Shown here: piece by piece, positions 1-7,655 of the stretch
Layout of the letters: every line of letters starts with the position of its first letter
How positions within the stretch are numbered: position 1 is the stretch's first letter
NCBI GenBank assembly: GCA_016199665.1
Contig: JACQGG010000117.1
Span: 1-10,389, forward strand
From: Acidobacteriota bacterium
GTDB taxonomy: Bacteria; Acidobacteriota; UBA6911; JACQSX01
Reading direction: 5' to 3'
DNA: 10,389 nucleotides
The notes under the pieces: generated by a model
Told to the model about the DNA's origin: nothing
Database searches by the model: none
What the model saw: the letters and a program-made list of their open reading frames with translations, nothing else
Program-made: the position numbers and the translations under genes

Positions 1-1119
1 CCCACCTACGGCGGCAGCGGAGTGGTGGCTTCCGAGTTGGGGAAGAGCCTGGCGCAGCGAGGGCATGAGATTCACTTTATCTCTTCCTCGCTGCCCAACC
101 GCATTTATGAGCTGACCGAGCGCATTCATTTTCATGAAGTCGAAGTGATGGACTATCCACTGTTTGAATATGCCCCGTACGCGCTGGCGCTGGCGACCCG
201 GATGGCCGAGGTGGCGGAAAAGGAAGATCTGGATCTGCTGCATGTTCACTACGCCATCCCGCACTCTATCAGCGCCTACCTGGCGCGGGAAATGCTGGCC
301 GAGACACGGTATCTTCCCATCGTGACCACACTGCACGGAACCGACATTACCCTGGTGGGCCGCAACCACAGCTACCTGCCCATTACGCGGTTCGCCATTC
401 GGGAGAGTGATGGAGTGACGGCGGTCTCGGGTTATTTGAAGAAAGCAACCGAGCGGGAATTCTGCTGCGATTGCGAGATCGAAGTGATTCCCAATTTTAT
501 TGACGGGAAAGCCTTCCAGCGGCGATTCTCTGCAGCTCTCCATCGCCGGTTTGCGCCCAACGGAGAGCGTGTCCTGGTCCACCTTTCCAATTTCAGGGCG
601 GTCAAACGGGTCGACGACGTGGTGAAAATCTTCGCGCAGGTGCAAAGGAAGTTTCCGGCAGTGCTTCTCCTTCTGGGCGACGGAACGGAGCGCCCTAATG
701 TGGAATTTCTGGTCAGGGAATCCGGACTGTCCGAGAAGGTCTTCTTTATGGGGAAAGTCAACGATCCGGATCAGTATTTGTCCATCTCGGATCTCATGCT
801 CTTGCCAAGCCAGTTGGAAAGCTTCGGTCTCGCGGCGCTGGAGGCCATGGCCTGCGAGGTCCCGGTGATCGCCACTCGGGTCGGCGGCCTCCCCGACGTA
901 GTGCTGGCGGGCCAGACCGGATTCCTGGCCCCCGTCGGGGCAGTCGACGAAATGGCCGCCTGTGCCGTCGAGTTGTTGTCCGATGAGGCCCGCCTGCGCG
1001 AGTTTGGCGCTAATGCCCGGCGCCACGCGCTAAGCTCGTATGACCGAGACCAGATCGTTCCCCGTTATGAGGCCTTCTACCAGAACCTGATCGACGGAAA
1101 GCAGCGAAAAGCGCAATAG
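1..1119 (+). CDS. bshA: BshA: N-acetyl-alpha-D-glucosaminyl L-malate synthase (5' partial)
   Basis: GT4-family glycosyltransferase expected to join GlcNAc from UDP-GlcNAc to L-malate in the cytoplasm, the first step of bacillithiol synthesis. The frame is open from base 1 and reads PTYGGSGVVASELGKSLAQR, the Gly-rich acceptor loop near the N-terminus of BshA. The family usually begins a few residues earlier (MKIGITCY-like), so only about 8 residues and the start codon are missing. The middle has HVHYAIPHS and TLHGTDITLVG. The C-terminal Rossmann half has LLLGDGTER and the GT4 EX7E donor-site segment ESFGLAALEAMACEVPV, followed by ATRVGGLPDVV. Stop is TAG at 1117-1119. The 372 visible codons match the family length of about 375-380. 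A generic GT4 enzyme is the alternative, but the N-terminal loop and TLHGTDITLVG strongly favour BshA. It converges on the TolB-like gene; no other bsh gene is in the window. Confidence 0.92.
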   Translation, partial: PTYGGSGVVASELGKSLAQRGHEIHFISSSLPNRIYELTERIHFHEVEVMDYPLFEYAPYALALATRMAEVAEKEDLDLLHVHYAIPHSISAYLAREMLAETRYLPIVTTLHGTDITLVGRNHSYLPITRFAIRESDGVTAVSGYLKKATEREFCCDCEIEVIPNFIDGKAFQRRFSAALHRRFAPNGERVLVHLSNFRAVKRVDDVVKIFAQVQRKFPAVLLLLGDGTERPNVEFLVRESGLSEKVFFMGKVNDPDQYLSISDLMLLPSQLESFGLAALEAMACEVPVIATRVGGLPDVVLAGQTGFLAPVGAVDEMAACAVELLSDEARLREFGANARRHALSSYDRDQIVPRYEAFYQNLIDGKQRKAQ

Positions 1120-1217
1120 GGGCATGAGCGGGGGAGCGGGAATCTTGCACGCCGGCCGAGCCAGGTGAGAAAGCGGCCCAATGGGCACTCCGGCTGCCTG
1201 CGCGGTGCTCCCGCCGC

Positions 1218-1241
1218 CTCCGAACCGCGACGGTTACGGAG
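1218..1241. repeat. Strong inverted repeat between convergent genes, possible bidirectional terminator
   Basis: CTCCGAACCG, a CGA loop, then CGGTTACGGAG: a 10-bp stem with one bulged base and a 3-base loop. It lies between the ends of bshA and the TolB-like gene, where a terminator working in both directions would be useful. There is no T-run on either side, so termination is inference from position and stem strength only. Confidence 0.45.
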
Positions 1242-1355
1242 TGGTGCGGAGAATCAGAGTCGGCTACTCCAAGGCCTTGCGGAAAGCCGCATCCACCGAG
1301 CCAAATCTTTCCCGCTGCTTCCCTGACGGTCGCGGTTTGGGCGATTACCTTCCTT

Positions 1356-1381
1356 ATGCCCTGTCGCCATGCCCTGTCGCC
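1356..1381. repeat. Perfect 13-bp tandem duplication
   Basis: ATGCCCTGTCGCC occurs twice back to back (1356-1368 and 1369-1381) in the non-coding gap just beyond the stop codon of the TolB-like gene. It looks like a simple slippage duplication; no function is evident. Confidence 0.75.
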
Positions 1382-1399
1382 GTGAACGCAGCGCCTGCC

Positions 1400-1936
1400 T
1401 TACCGCAGAGCGGCCCGAGCGGCGTGAATGATCTCATCGGCAATCTCTTGTTCCCGCGACGAGGGAACTCCGGAGCGCGGTAGATCGTAGCGATTCATCC
1501 AACTCGGTGCCGAAGGCAGGGACGCTGCCACCAGATAGAGCTGCAGGATGAGGCGGTTGCCCGCCGGGGTGACGGTTCCGGTAACGAGCAGATCGGCGCC
1601 CGCCGCCGATCCAACGGCGCGCAGGTCTCTCTGGTCTCTCTCAAAGGGTCGCAGTTGTTCCAGAGGAATCGCCGCCAGCTCTCTGGATTCGGCGATCCGG
1701 ACGACAATCGTCTCTCGAAGGTGTTCCAACAGCGCTCGAGCTTCCGGATCAATTGGCCCCTGAAATGGAAGTACGGCAACGGCTTTGGGAAGGGGCACGG
1801 CGCCAGGCTTCCGAATGAGCAGGAGCGTCCAGAAGGGGCTGGTCGCAACGGCGGCTACTCCCAGCAGAAAAGCAGTGATCCATAGACCGGTTGCCGTGGG
1901 CTTGAAATTCCTCCGGCGGACGGGCGTTGTTGTCAT
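1400..1936 (-). CDS. Small membrane-anchored TolB-N/FlgO-like protein
   Basis: 178 residues from ATG at 1936 to TAA at 1400. Residues 1-17 are basic, residues about 18-41 form one hydrophobic segment, and the rest is soluble. The soluble part starts KAVAVLPFQG (51-60) and later has GADLLVTGTV (113-122). This VAVLPF ... GAD-LV-G-V pattern is that of the TolB N-terminal/FlgO-like domain, which in many bacteria follows a transmembrane helix in CadC-like sensors or in lipoproteins. No DNA-binding domain precedes the helix, and no TPR repeats follow. Topology is probably N-in with the domain outside the cytoplasmic membrane. The domain call rests on these two motifs only; cellular role is unknown. 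It is 150 bp downstream of dacB on the same strand, so it could be co-transcribed. The Shine-Dalgarno is weak (GGGA). Confidence 0.6.
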   Translation of the reverse strand: MTTTPVRRRNFKPTATGLWITAFLLGVAAVATSPFWTLLLIRKPGAVPLPKAVAVLPFQGPIDPEARALLEHLRETIVVRIAESRELAAIPLEQLRPFERDQRDLRAVGSAAGADLLVTGTVTPAGNRLILQLYLVAASLPSAPSWMNRYDLPRSGVPSSREQEIADEIIHAARAALR

Positions 1937-1969
1937 TTCGGCATTCCCGTTAGAGCAGCGATCGGCGTT

Positions 1970-2008
1970 CAGCCCTCAGCGCTTGACCCGTCAGCCTTCG
2001 GAGCTTGA
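1970..2008. repeat. Imperfect 17-bp direct repeat, period 22 bp
   Basis: CAGCCCTCAGCGCTTGA (1970-1986) and CAGCCTTCGGAGCTTGA (1992-2008) agree at 14 of 17 bases. They lie between dacB and the TolB-like gene, upstream of the latter's start. The period of two helical turns could suit a dimeric regulator, but nothing else supports this. Confidence 0.4.
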
Positions 2009-2086
2009 AGCGGTTGCATTGTCATCTGCCGAGGAAAATAACAGCATATGCGTGACTTGGCAGGGAACAGGCGGCCGGCCGAATCC

Positions 2087-3838
2087 TCACCTGCCCGGTA
2101 TGCAGCAGCTTGTTACCGCATGAAACGGGTCGGAGACGAACGCCTGAGTTGAATTGGAATCGGCGCCGATCGCATCGGACGAAAGGTAATCATGGCGGGC
2201 CAGCAGCTCCATGATCTGGTCGACGCCGCGGCGAACAGATGCGGTGCCCCGAGGAGAATTGTTGCAAAAGATGGCAAATGCCAGCCTTTTCCCCTGCAGC
2301 GACATCATGAATCCTCCGAGCGCTACGACATTGGACAGGGTGCCGGTCTTGCCAAAGATGCGCTGAACCGTGGCCTCACCTGCCAGGCGGTACCGGAGGG
2401 TTCCATCGACTCCCGCCACAGCAAGACTGGAGACAAAGTGGGGATAGTACTGCTGTGAAGCCACGTATCCCAGCAGCGCAATCTCGGCGTGGGGGCTGAG
2501 CGAGTTGTTCCTGGAGAGTCCCGAACCGTCGGAAATGGAGACGTTGGCCGGGTCGATTCCCGTTTGCGCCACCAGCTCCTGAACCACAGAAATGCCTGCT
2601 TCGGGTGTCGGCTGCCCGCGGATTTCCGTGCCAATCAGCCGGAGGAGAAGCTCAGCATCGCTGTTAACGCTCTGTTTGTTTATGATGCTGATTGCCTCCA
2701 CCAGCGGCGGAGACTCATGCCTGGCCAGCTCCCGCATCTCGCCGTAGGCGATGCGCCGTCCGTGGTTGGACTGGGGCTGGCCGGCGACCTCGATTCCGTT
2801 GCGCTCCAGCGCCTCCTTGAGCACGTAGGCGGCAAAGGCGGCCGGCTCCTCGAGTGCGATGTACCCGAAAAACATCTTTTTTCGGACCGGCAGCCTCCCG
2901 GTGACGATGATCGTGTTGCTTTCTTTGACTCGGGTGACGCGCAGTGTGCTCCTGCGCCCGGTGGTTGTCAAAGCGCGGTTGACGACCTTGAAAAACGACG
3001 TCCTGGGTTCGACCGACACCTGAACCGGCTTGCCGTTCCGGGTCGCCACGACCCGAACCCCCACCATGGTATCGCTGAAACCGAAAGACCCGGCCGGCGG
3101 CCCGCGCCCGGTCTCCTCGTCCGTCTCGCCTTCAGGTCCCCCGGCTGACGGCTGAGATTCCTGCAGGTCCGAAGACCCCAGAGCCGTCATTGATCCTGAC
3201 AAAGCTTCGGGAGAATAGAGGGAGTCGTCGCCAATGAGATTACCTCCGATTCTGCGCACGCCCTGGCTGCGCACCTGCTGCGCGATTTCGTCAAAGTAAA
3301 AGAGCGGGTTGTCGGTCGCAAAATTCTTGGAAAAGAACGGGTCGCCCCCTCCGCGCAACACCAGATCCCCTTGCAGAGTGCCGTCCGACTCCAGGTTCGG
3401 GCGGGCGAAGACGGCTGTCTTGAAGCGATACTCCGGGCCCAGGTAATGCATGGCGGCGGCGGTGGTAAAAAGCTTCACGTTTGAAGCTGGAATCATCGGC
3501 TGGTTTGAGTTGTGTGCGTAAAGGATCTGGTTGTCGTCCAGCGACAGCACCTCAATCCCCCAATCTGCACGATTATAAGGCTTTAGGCCGAGAACCTCTT
3601 CGATCTTGGCCTCCAGCGAAGTGTCGACGGCAAGTGTTGGAACCCTGAAACGGGAAGTGGAAGCGGGGCCGTTGTTGCCCCGGACTCCCGGCCGGCCCCC
3701 GGGTTCCACAGAGCGCCACTGCTGCCCGACTAGAAACTCCCCTCGGTCATATTCTCCGCCCGTCAGAGGGGCCAGCAGACACATCCCCGCCAGGAGGACG
3801 CATCTTAGTGTGAGGGTCAGCAATCGCGCTTTTTTCAT
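2087..3838 (-). CDS. dacB: D-alanyl-D-alanine carboxypeptidase/endopeptidase, PBP4 type (peptidase S13)
   Basis: Periplasmic serine peptidase that removes the terminal D-Ala and cuts 4-3 cross-links in peptidoglycan. Numbering from ATG 3838 (583 residues): Sec signal peptide at about 1-28 (MKKARLLTLTLR then a hydrophobic stretch); the SxxK site SNVK at 119-122 in PMIPASNVKLFTTAAAM; the second motif in SDGSGLSRNN around 436-445; and the KTG triad in FGKTGTLSNVVALGG, Lys 497. All three penicillin-binding motifs are present, so the enzyme should be active. The frame stays open to a TTG at 3889, but that adds 17 residues ahead of the signal peptide and overlaps a likely -35 box, so ATG 3838 is preferred. 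Odd points: an acidic Gly/Pro/Ser-rich linker (about residues 222-252) where the family usually has a conserved Trp/Asp segment, and a C-terminal tail of about 25 residues with a Cys-Cys pair. It is clearly longer than E. coli PBP4. Confidence 0.93.
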   Translation of the reverse strand: MKKARLLTLTLRCVLLAGMCLLAPLTGGEYDRGEFLVGQQWRSVEPGGRPGVRGNNGPASTSRFRVPTLAVDTSLEAKIEEVLGLKPYNRADWGIEVLSLDDNQILYAHNSNQPMIPASNVKLFTTAAAMHYLGPEYRFKTAVFARPNLESDGTLQGDLVLRGGGDPFFSKNFATDNPLFYFDEIAQQVRSQGVRRIGGNLIGDDSLYSPEALSGSMTALGSSDLQESQPSAGGPEGETDEETGRGPPAGSFGFSDTMVGVRVVATRNGKPVQVSVEPRTSFFKVVNRALTTTGRRSTLRVTRVKESNTIIVTGRLPVRKKMFFGYIALEEPAAFAAYVLKEALERNGIEVAGQPQSNHGRRIAYGEMRELARHESPPLVEAISIINKQSVNSDAELLLRLIGTEIRGQPTPEAGISVVQELVAQTGIDPANVSISDGSGLSRNNSLSPHAEIALLGYVASQQYYPHFVSSLAVAGVDGTLRYRLAGEATVQRIFGKTGTLSNVVALGGFMMSLQGKRLAFAIFCNNSPRGTASVRRGVDQIMELLARHDYLSSDAIGADSNSTQAFVSDPFHAVTSCCIPGR

Positions 3839-3859
3839 ACGCGTCACAAAATTCGAGCC

Positions 3860-3889
3860 ACTATAACCCCAAAGACCCTTCGGTTGCAA
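3860..3889 (-). promoter_or_regulatory. Likely sigma70-type promoter of dacB
   Basis: On the minus strand TTGCAA (3889-3884) is followed after 18 bp by TATAGT (3865-3860). Transcription would start near 3853, leaving about 15 bases before ATG 3838 and no clear Shine-Dalgarno. The arrangement supports the ATG and argues against the upstream TTG. Confidence 0.45.
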
Positions 3890-3894
3890 GCAAT

Positions 3895-3919
3895 TAGAGG
3901 CACACCGCTAGAGGCACAC
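3895..3919. repeat. 11-bp direct repeat upstream of dacB
   Basis: TAGAGGCACAC occurs at 3895-3905 and 3909-3919, a period of 14 bp, just upstream of the proposed dacB -35 box. The rest of the gap to lepB (3920-4085) shows no gene and no clear terminator, only two GC-rich CCGCGCG-containing patches. Confidence 0.6.
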
Positions 3920-4085
3920 GGCCGAGCAGAGCTTCCACCCCGAAGACGGCGAGGTACGCGAGTTCGTCACGGAACCGCGCGGGGGAGTGTGTGTGTTGGC
4001 CAAACGATAACGAGCCGATGCACCTTGGTGGCAATGTCCGAACCGCGCGCGTGAGCGAGCGGCGGAGCGGTACCCGACCGTGGCG

Positions 4086-4835
4086 CTATCTGACGATCTT
4101 GCCGATCCGGCTCCAGCGGGTCTTGGTGAAGAAGTAAATCAGGCGGGAGGCGTAGAGCTTGCCGAGGTCCCCCAGGCCGGTCTTCAGGTAAGCGTCCGAG
4201 TCGTCTTCGTAGGACCAGAAAACCAGCAGCGGACGCCCCACGATCAACTCCTCGTTCAAAGTGCCCCAGTACCGGCTGTCGGCGCTGTCATCCCGGTTGT
4301 CGCCCATCATGAAATACTGGTGCTGCGGGATAACAACCGGGGCGACGGTGTCGCGGCGAAAATCCCCTGAAAAGAAGTGGAAGCCGCTGTTGGGACTCAT
4401 CACGTTCGGATCGGAGTGGACCTTGTAGGCTTCCGGCAGGGGACGGTCATTGATGTAAACGTTCTTGTCCCGAACTTCGAATTTATCTCCCGGCAAGCCG
4501 ATGGCGCGCTTGACATAGAGGACCTCGGGATTTTGGGGGAACTTGAAAACAATGATGTCTCCACGGCGGATCCTGTGGCCGGGGACCAGCGGAAGCCAGG
4601 AGTGGAGAGCGTTGCGCACGGTGAATTTGTCGATGATCAACCGGTCCCCGACCAGGATGGTGGGAACCATCGAAGGCGTTGGAACGGTCATTGGATGAAG
4701 GATGTAAGTGGTGACAAAGAGCGCCAGAATCGTGCAGATCACCGTGGTTACGAAATACTCGCGCAGCGTGCTGTACGCCCGGGGCGCCTGAGCGGGTGGC
4801 TCCGCACTGTCCTTGTCGGCTTGTCGTCGGAACAC
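4086..4835 (-). CDS. lepB: Signal peptidase I
   Basis: Membrane serine protease that removes Sec and Tat signal peptides at the outer face of the inner membrane. Numbering from GTG 4835 (249 residues): one transmembrane segment at about 27-47 (FVTTVICTILALFVTTYIL); box B with the catalytic Ser 55 in PTPSMVPTILVGD; box D with the general-base Lys 109 in LYVKRAIGLPGDKF; and box E GDNRDDSADSRYWG at about 178-191. The Ser/Lys dyad and box E mark an S26A enzyme, and the single N-terminal helix is the common compact form. Start choice: the frame is open to TTG 4859 (8 more residues), but GTG 4835 has AAAGGA 12 bases upstream while the TTG has none well placed. The leader carries a duplicated segment including this AAAGGA. 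It follows folK on the same strand and probably has its own promoter. The last ~30 residues after box E are basic (FFTKTRWSRIGKIVR). Confidence 0.95.
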   Translation of the reverse strand: MFRRQADKDSAEPPAQAPRAYSTLREYFVTTVICTILALFVTTYILHPMTVPTPSMVPTILVGDRLIIDKFTVRNALHSWLPLVPGHRIRRGDIIVFKFPQNPEVLYVKRAIGLPGDKFEVRDKNVYINDRPLPEAYKVHSDPNVMSPNSGFHFFSGDFRRDTVAPVVIPQHQYFMMGDNRDDSADSRYWGTLNEELIVGRPLLVFWSYEDDSDAYLKTGLGDLGKLYASRLIYFFTKTRWSRIGKIVR

Positions 4836-4842
4836 GGTTAGG

Positions 4843-4896
4843 GACGATCCTTTCGCCAAAACAGTTGATTATTACAGACGATCCTTTCGCCAAAAC
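4843..4896 (-). repeat. Tandem duplication in the lepB leader that doubles the ribosome-binding region
   Basis: GTTTTGGCGAAAGGATCGTC occurs exactly twice on the minus strand (4896-4877 and 4862-4843), 34 bp apart. The 14-bp spacer (TGTAATAATCAACT) resembles the 14 bases ahead of the first copy (TCCTATAATTAAAG) at 8 positions, so the whole 34-bp unit probably duplicated and then diverged outside the 20-bp core. Each copy carries AAAGGA, and the copy nearer the gene serves lepB. Confidence 0.9.
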
Positions 4897-4901
4897 CTTT
4901 A

Positions 4902-4930
4902 ATTATAGGAATAGACTGGAGGCAGCGCAA
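4902..4930 (-). promoter_or_regulatory. Likely lepB promoter inside the end of folK
   Basis: A consensus -10 box TATAAT (4907-4902) lies 17 bp from TTGCGC (4930-4925) on the minus strand. The folK stop TAA (4905-4903) lies inside the -10 box. Transcripts would start near 4895 and include both copies of the leader repeat. The perfect -10 and ideal spacing support it; the -35 is only fair. Confidence 0.5.
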
Positions 4931-5466
4931 TGCCATTCGACCGCACTTTCCTCCGCCAGCCCGGCCAGCAGTGCGCCGCTGCTGCGGCGCAGCAGCGGGT
5001 GTTTCCAGAGCGGATCCAACTCGACCAGCGGGACCAGCACGAACCGCCGCACATGCATGCGGGGATGGGGAATGATCAGGCTGAACGGCACGGGACGGCT
5101 CCCCGACGAGTCGGAGACAGCCACGGCGGGAGGCTTTCCCCGGCGCAGGCAAAGCGGATCAAATGCGAGCAAGTCCAGGTCCAGCGTGCGGGCCGCATAA
5201 GGCGCCGCCCGGGTCCTCTGATTTTGCGCCTCGATTCGGTTTAACCGCGCAAAAACCTCCAGGACATTCAGGCTCGTTTCCAGGCGGCAGACCGTGTTCA
5301 GAAAAGGCCCGCCCGCGACGGGGACCCCGCGCGGGAACACCGGGGTTGTCTCGTAGATGGATGCGAACCGAACCTTCCCGAGGCGGGCAATAGACCTGGC
5401 TGCCGCCGCAAGATAGGATTCCCGTGCCCCGAGATTGGACCCGACCCCGATCCAGGCGTGGCTCAT
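4903..5466 (-). CDS. folK: 2-amino-4-hydroxy-6-hydroxymethyldihydropteridine diphosphokinase (HPPK)
   Basis: Cytoplasmic kinase that moves pyrophosphate from ATP to 6-hydroxymethyl-dihydropterin in folate synthesis. The 187 residues from ATG 5466 carry the family pattern in order: N-terminal GVGSNLG (7-13); YETTPV (39-44), the pterin-site strand; GGPFLNTVCRLET (52-64); RTLDLDLLAFD (93-103), where Asp 96 and Asp 98 are the Mg-binding pair; and IPHPRMHVRRFVLVPLVELDP (about 132-152). About 20 residues (RRGKPPAVAVSD and onward) extend the loop after the LDLDLL strand compared with short HPPKs. The start overlaps the lptD stop by one base (TGATG), so coupled translation is likely; a TTG at 5469 is possible but less good. 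Its 3' end doubles as the lepB promoter. No folB or folP neighbour lies in the window. Confidence 0.94.
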   Translation of the reverse strand: MSHAWIGVGSNLGARESYLAAAARSIARLGKVRFASIYETTPVFPRGVPVAGGPFLNTVCRLETSLNVLEVFARLNRIEAQNQRTRAAPYAARTLDLDLLAFDPLCLRRGKPPAVAVSDSSGSRPVPFSLIIPHPRMHVRRFVLVPLVELDPLWKHPLLRRSSGALLAGLAEESAVEWHCAASSLFL

Positions 5467-7646
5467 CAAAATATGCTATCCGGGCGCTGCATGGTTCCAA
5501 AAGCGCCCAGCCCCTTCAGGAAGAAAGAGAAACGCAAATGGGACTCGTTCCTCACGTTGACGCGAAACTGCAGGAACTCCAGGGAAAGACCGCAGCAATC
5601 CCAAAAATAGTTGACGCGGGTCATGCTGTTTTGCAGCGCGGATCTCTGGATGTCGTAGTTGAGCAGCGAACTGGCTGAAAAGCCCTTCCACGGCTGGCCG
5701 TAGGCAATCAGGGTCTGAACCTGGTTGCTGGTGAAGCTTGAAGGATCGAGCTTGCGCGTCAGAAAGTAGGTGATCCCCCCAAACCAGCGGGAAGCGGAAA
5801 AATAGCCCGTGACGCTGGTGTTGCGGAACCGGCTGCGCTGCGAATCGTAGTCGGCGCGAACATCGGCGCTGTACCGGTAGGAGGGGCTGAAACGAAGCAG
5901 TGCCGTGACCGGAGAGAAGCGGCGTGGTTCGGTTGCATATAGAAAGCCGGTCAGCGTGTTTAGCGGGTAAAACTGGTTGACGCGGCCCTTTTCAAGCGCC
6001 CCGCCAAAGTTGCCGTCAACAAAATATTTCTGGGCAATCCGAAAAGAAATCGTTTCCAGATTCGTATCGCCTTCGTTATAGAAGTTCCCCCCTCGAAAGA
6101 GCCGCTGAGTGAGCGAATACTCCACCTCGTGGGTGTCGGCAACGGCATCGACATCGTCGAATCGGAGGAGGCGGCGATAGGGACGGATGCCGTCAATCCA
6201 GCGATAGCGCAGCTCGGGTTGTAGGCTGTGCCGCAGCCCTCCCCAGACTTTAAAGCGGCGTTGCAGGACCGGTCCCAGCAGGTCTAGCTCCGCCTGTTGG
6301 TAATGGCGCCGGACCGCCTTCCCCGCAAGACCGCGGCCGGAGCCGTCCCGGCTGTCGCTATAGTATGTTTCGCGCGCCCCGACTTTGGGGAAGAAAGAGA
6401 AGTAGCGAGTTTTAAGTCCGGTGTAGTAGAGGCGGGGAAACAGATCGAAACGCTGGACAAACTGCGGCGTTCGCAGCAAGGCGTCGGAGCGATTCAGGCC
6501 TTCCAGCGTCGACTCAAATTCCAGGTAGAAGCGATTTCCCAGCCGGGTGCCCAGCGAGCGGAGTTCAATTCGGGGAGCGCTTCGGATCACCACGCCGCGC
6601 GCCGGAAAAAAGGTTTCCTCACGACTTACCGAGGTGTTGAAGCTCAGCGACCCGAAATTATTGGTCAAGAACAGAAGCGAATTCTGGTCCGGGGCGGTGG
6701 CGGCGCGAAAAGTGTCGGAGAAGACCTGGCGGAAGGCGAAGTTGGAAACCAGGTTGAACAGGGCGACTCCCCGGAATCCGTTGGGCAGCAGTGTCTCAGC
6801 CTGCACGCTCATACTGGCGCCTCCCTGCTTGAGCCGGTCGCGAACCACGTAGCCGTTCAAATCGATTCGCGTGTCCGAGTGGGGGCGCGCGCGCAGCCGG
6901 CTCCCGTAACCGAGGCCCCTGCTTGAGAAATAATCGCCAAACAACATCAGATCCGCGCTCTCCCCCAAAGTGAGGTAGAACGACTGGCTGATGCGACGCC
7001 CCTTGTTGTTGGAAGTTCCCGTGCTGGGGATCAAAAACCCCGATGCTCTCCGCTTCCTCTGGAGAGGCATCCGCAGGTAAGGGATGTAAAGGACGGGCAG
7101 TTTCTTAAGGTGAAAAAGCGTGTTTCTCGCCGTCACCGATTCCTTGACCGTCACGGTGGCGGATCGCATGCTGAAACTCCACTTGGGGATCGCGTCGCTG
7201 CATGAGGTGACCAAAGCATCCTCTGCCTGGTAAATACCGGGACCTGTTTTGCGCACCACGGCCGCCTTGAAATAGAAGTCCTGGTCGGTAAAGCCCTCGG
7301 CGTCAAAGAAGACGCCCAGCTCGGTTCTCAAGTTCATCTCCATCCGGCTTGCCTGGATCCAGTGCAGTCCCTGCGTGAAGCGCGCTTGAGTCGCGCTTCG
7401 AACGACTTCAGTCTGCGAATTGTATTCGAGCGCCTCGGTGGCAAGAATGGCGTCCTTGTAAGTGACGCGCACGCTCCCCGTGGCGCGCCACTCTTGGCCG
7501 CCGGTGCGCTCGATCCGATCCGCTTCAATGGTGATGGCGCCGTCGGGACGCTCAAATTCCACGCTTGCGCGAGGCGACTGCTGGGCCCCGGCGACGAGCG
7601 GCGCAAGAAGCGCCAGGCAGCCGAGCCAGGTCAAGAGATTACGCAT
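5466..7646 (-). CDS. lptD: LPS-assembly protein LptD (outer-membrane LPS translocon)
   Basis: Outer-membrane beta-barrel that inserts lipopolysaccharide into the outer leaflet, working with the lipoprotein LptE and the LptBFGCA machine. Numbering from ATG 7646 (726 residues): signal peptide 1-22 (MRNLLTWLGCLALLAPLVAGA); an OstA/LptA-type beta-jellyroll domain at about 30-180, with ITIEADRIERTGGQEW and GSVRVTYKDAILATEALEYN; then the long LptD barrel, starting around LPVLYIPYLRMPL and RRASGFLIPSTGTSNNKG, the best family fingerprint. C-terminal NYFWDCCGLSLEF (684-685 Cys pair) matches the conserved Cys pair of LptD. A Cys at 149 (VTSCSD) is the only other mature cysteine, so the first of the four cysteines of the E. 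coli protein is absent. A TTG at 7682 would add 12 residues before the signal peptide and is less likely. It is first in a lptD-folK unit. Confidence 0.95.
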   Translation of the reverse strand: MRNLLTWLGCLALLAPLVAGAQQSPRASVEFERPDGAITIEADRIERTGGQEWRATGSVRVTYKDAILATEALEYNSQTEVVRSATQARFTQGLHWIQASRMEMNLRTELGVFFDAEGFTDQDFYFKAAVVRKTGPGIYQAEDALVTSCSDAIPKWSFSMRSATVTVKESVTARNTLFHLKKLPVLYIPYLRMPLQRKRRASGFLIPSTGTSNNKGRRISQSFYLTLGESADLMLFGDYFSSRGLGYGSRLRARPHSDTRIDLNGYVVRDRLKQGGASMSVQAETLLPNGFRGVALFNLVSNFAFRQVFSDTFRAATAPDQNSLLFLTNNFGSLSFNTSVSREETFFPARGVVIRSAPRIELRSLGTRLGNRFYLEFESTLEGLNRSDALLRTPQFVQRFDLFPRLYYTGLKTRYFSFFPKVGARETYYSDSRDGSGRGLAGKAVRRHYQQAELDLLGPVLQRRFKVWGGLRHSLQPELRYRWIDGIRPYRRLLRFDDVDAVADTHEVEYSLTQRLFRGGNFYNEGDTNLETISFRIAQKYFVDGNFGGALEKGRVNQFYPLNTLTGFLYATEPRRFSPVTALLRFSPSYRYSADVRADYDSQRSRFRNTSVTGYFSASRWFGGITYFLTRKLDPSSFTSNQVQTLIAYGQPWKGFSASSLLNYDIQRSALQNSMTRVNYFWDCCGLSLEFLQFRVNVRNESHLRFSFFLKGLGAFGTMQRPDSIF

Positions 7647-7655
7647 CCCTCGGTT

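Larger units (their letters stand above)
1120..1399. other. Intergenic gap between convergent genes; no gene supported
   Basis: This stretch separates the bshA stop from the stop of the TolB-like gene. It holds two hairpins and a 13-bp tandem repeat, listed separately or described here. The smaller hairpin is TGCGG-AAAG-CCGCA at 1278-1291. A plus-strand open frame crosses from 1181 to 1483, but it is Pro/Arg-rich, resembles no family and runs into the opposing gene, so it is not called. No T-tract follows either hairpin, so a classical intrinsic terminator cannot be claimed. Confidence 0.6.

Noticed and set aside
1181..1483. Plus-strand 100-codon open frame between bshA and the TolB-like gene
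   Set aside because: Pro/Arg-rich with no recognisable motif, no Shine-Dalgarno of note, and it overlaps the end of the opposing gene.
2762..2776. GTTGGAC, a match to the attC right-core consensus
   Set aside because: It lies within dacB coding sequence with no paired RYYYAAC box or hairpin; a 7-bp degenerate match is expected by chance.
2489..3148. Long plus-strand open frame of 219 codons
   Set aside because: Lies entirely antisense to dacB, whose motifs are clear; long antisense frames are expected in GC-rich genes.
6297..6926. Plus-strand open frame of 209 codons
   Set aside because: Antisense to lptD with no domain pattern; explained by GC-rich codon bias.
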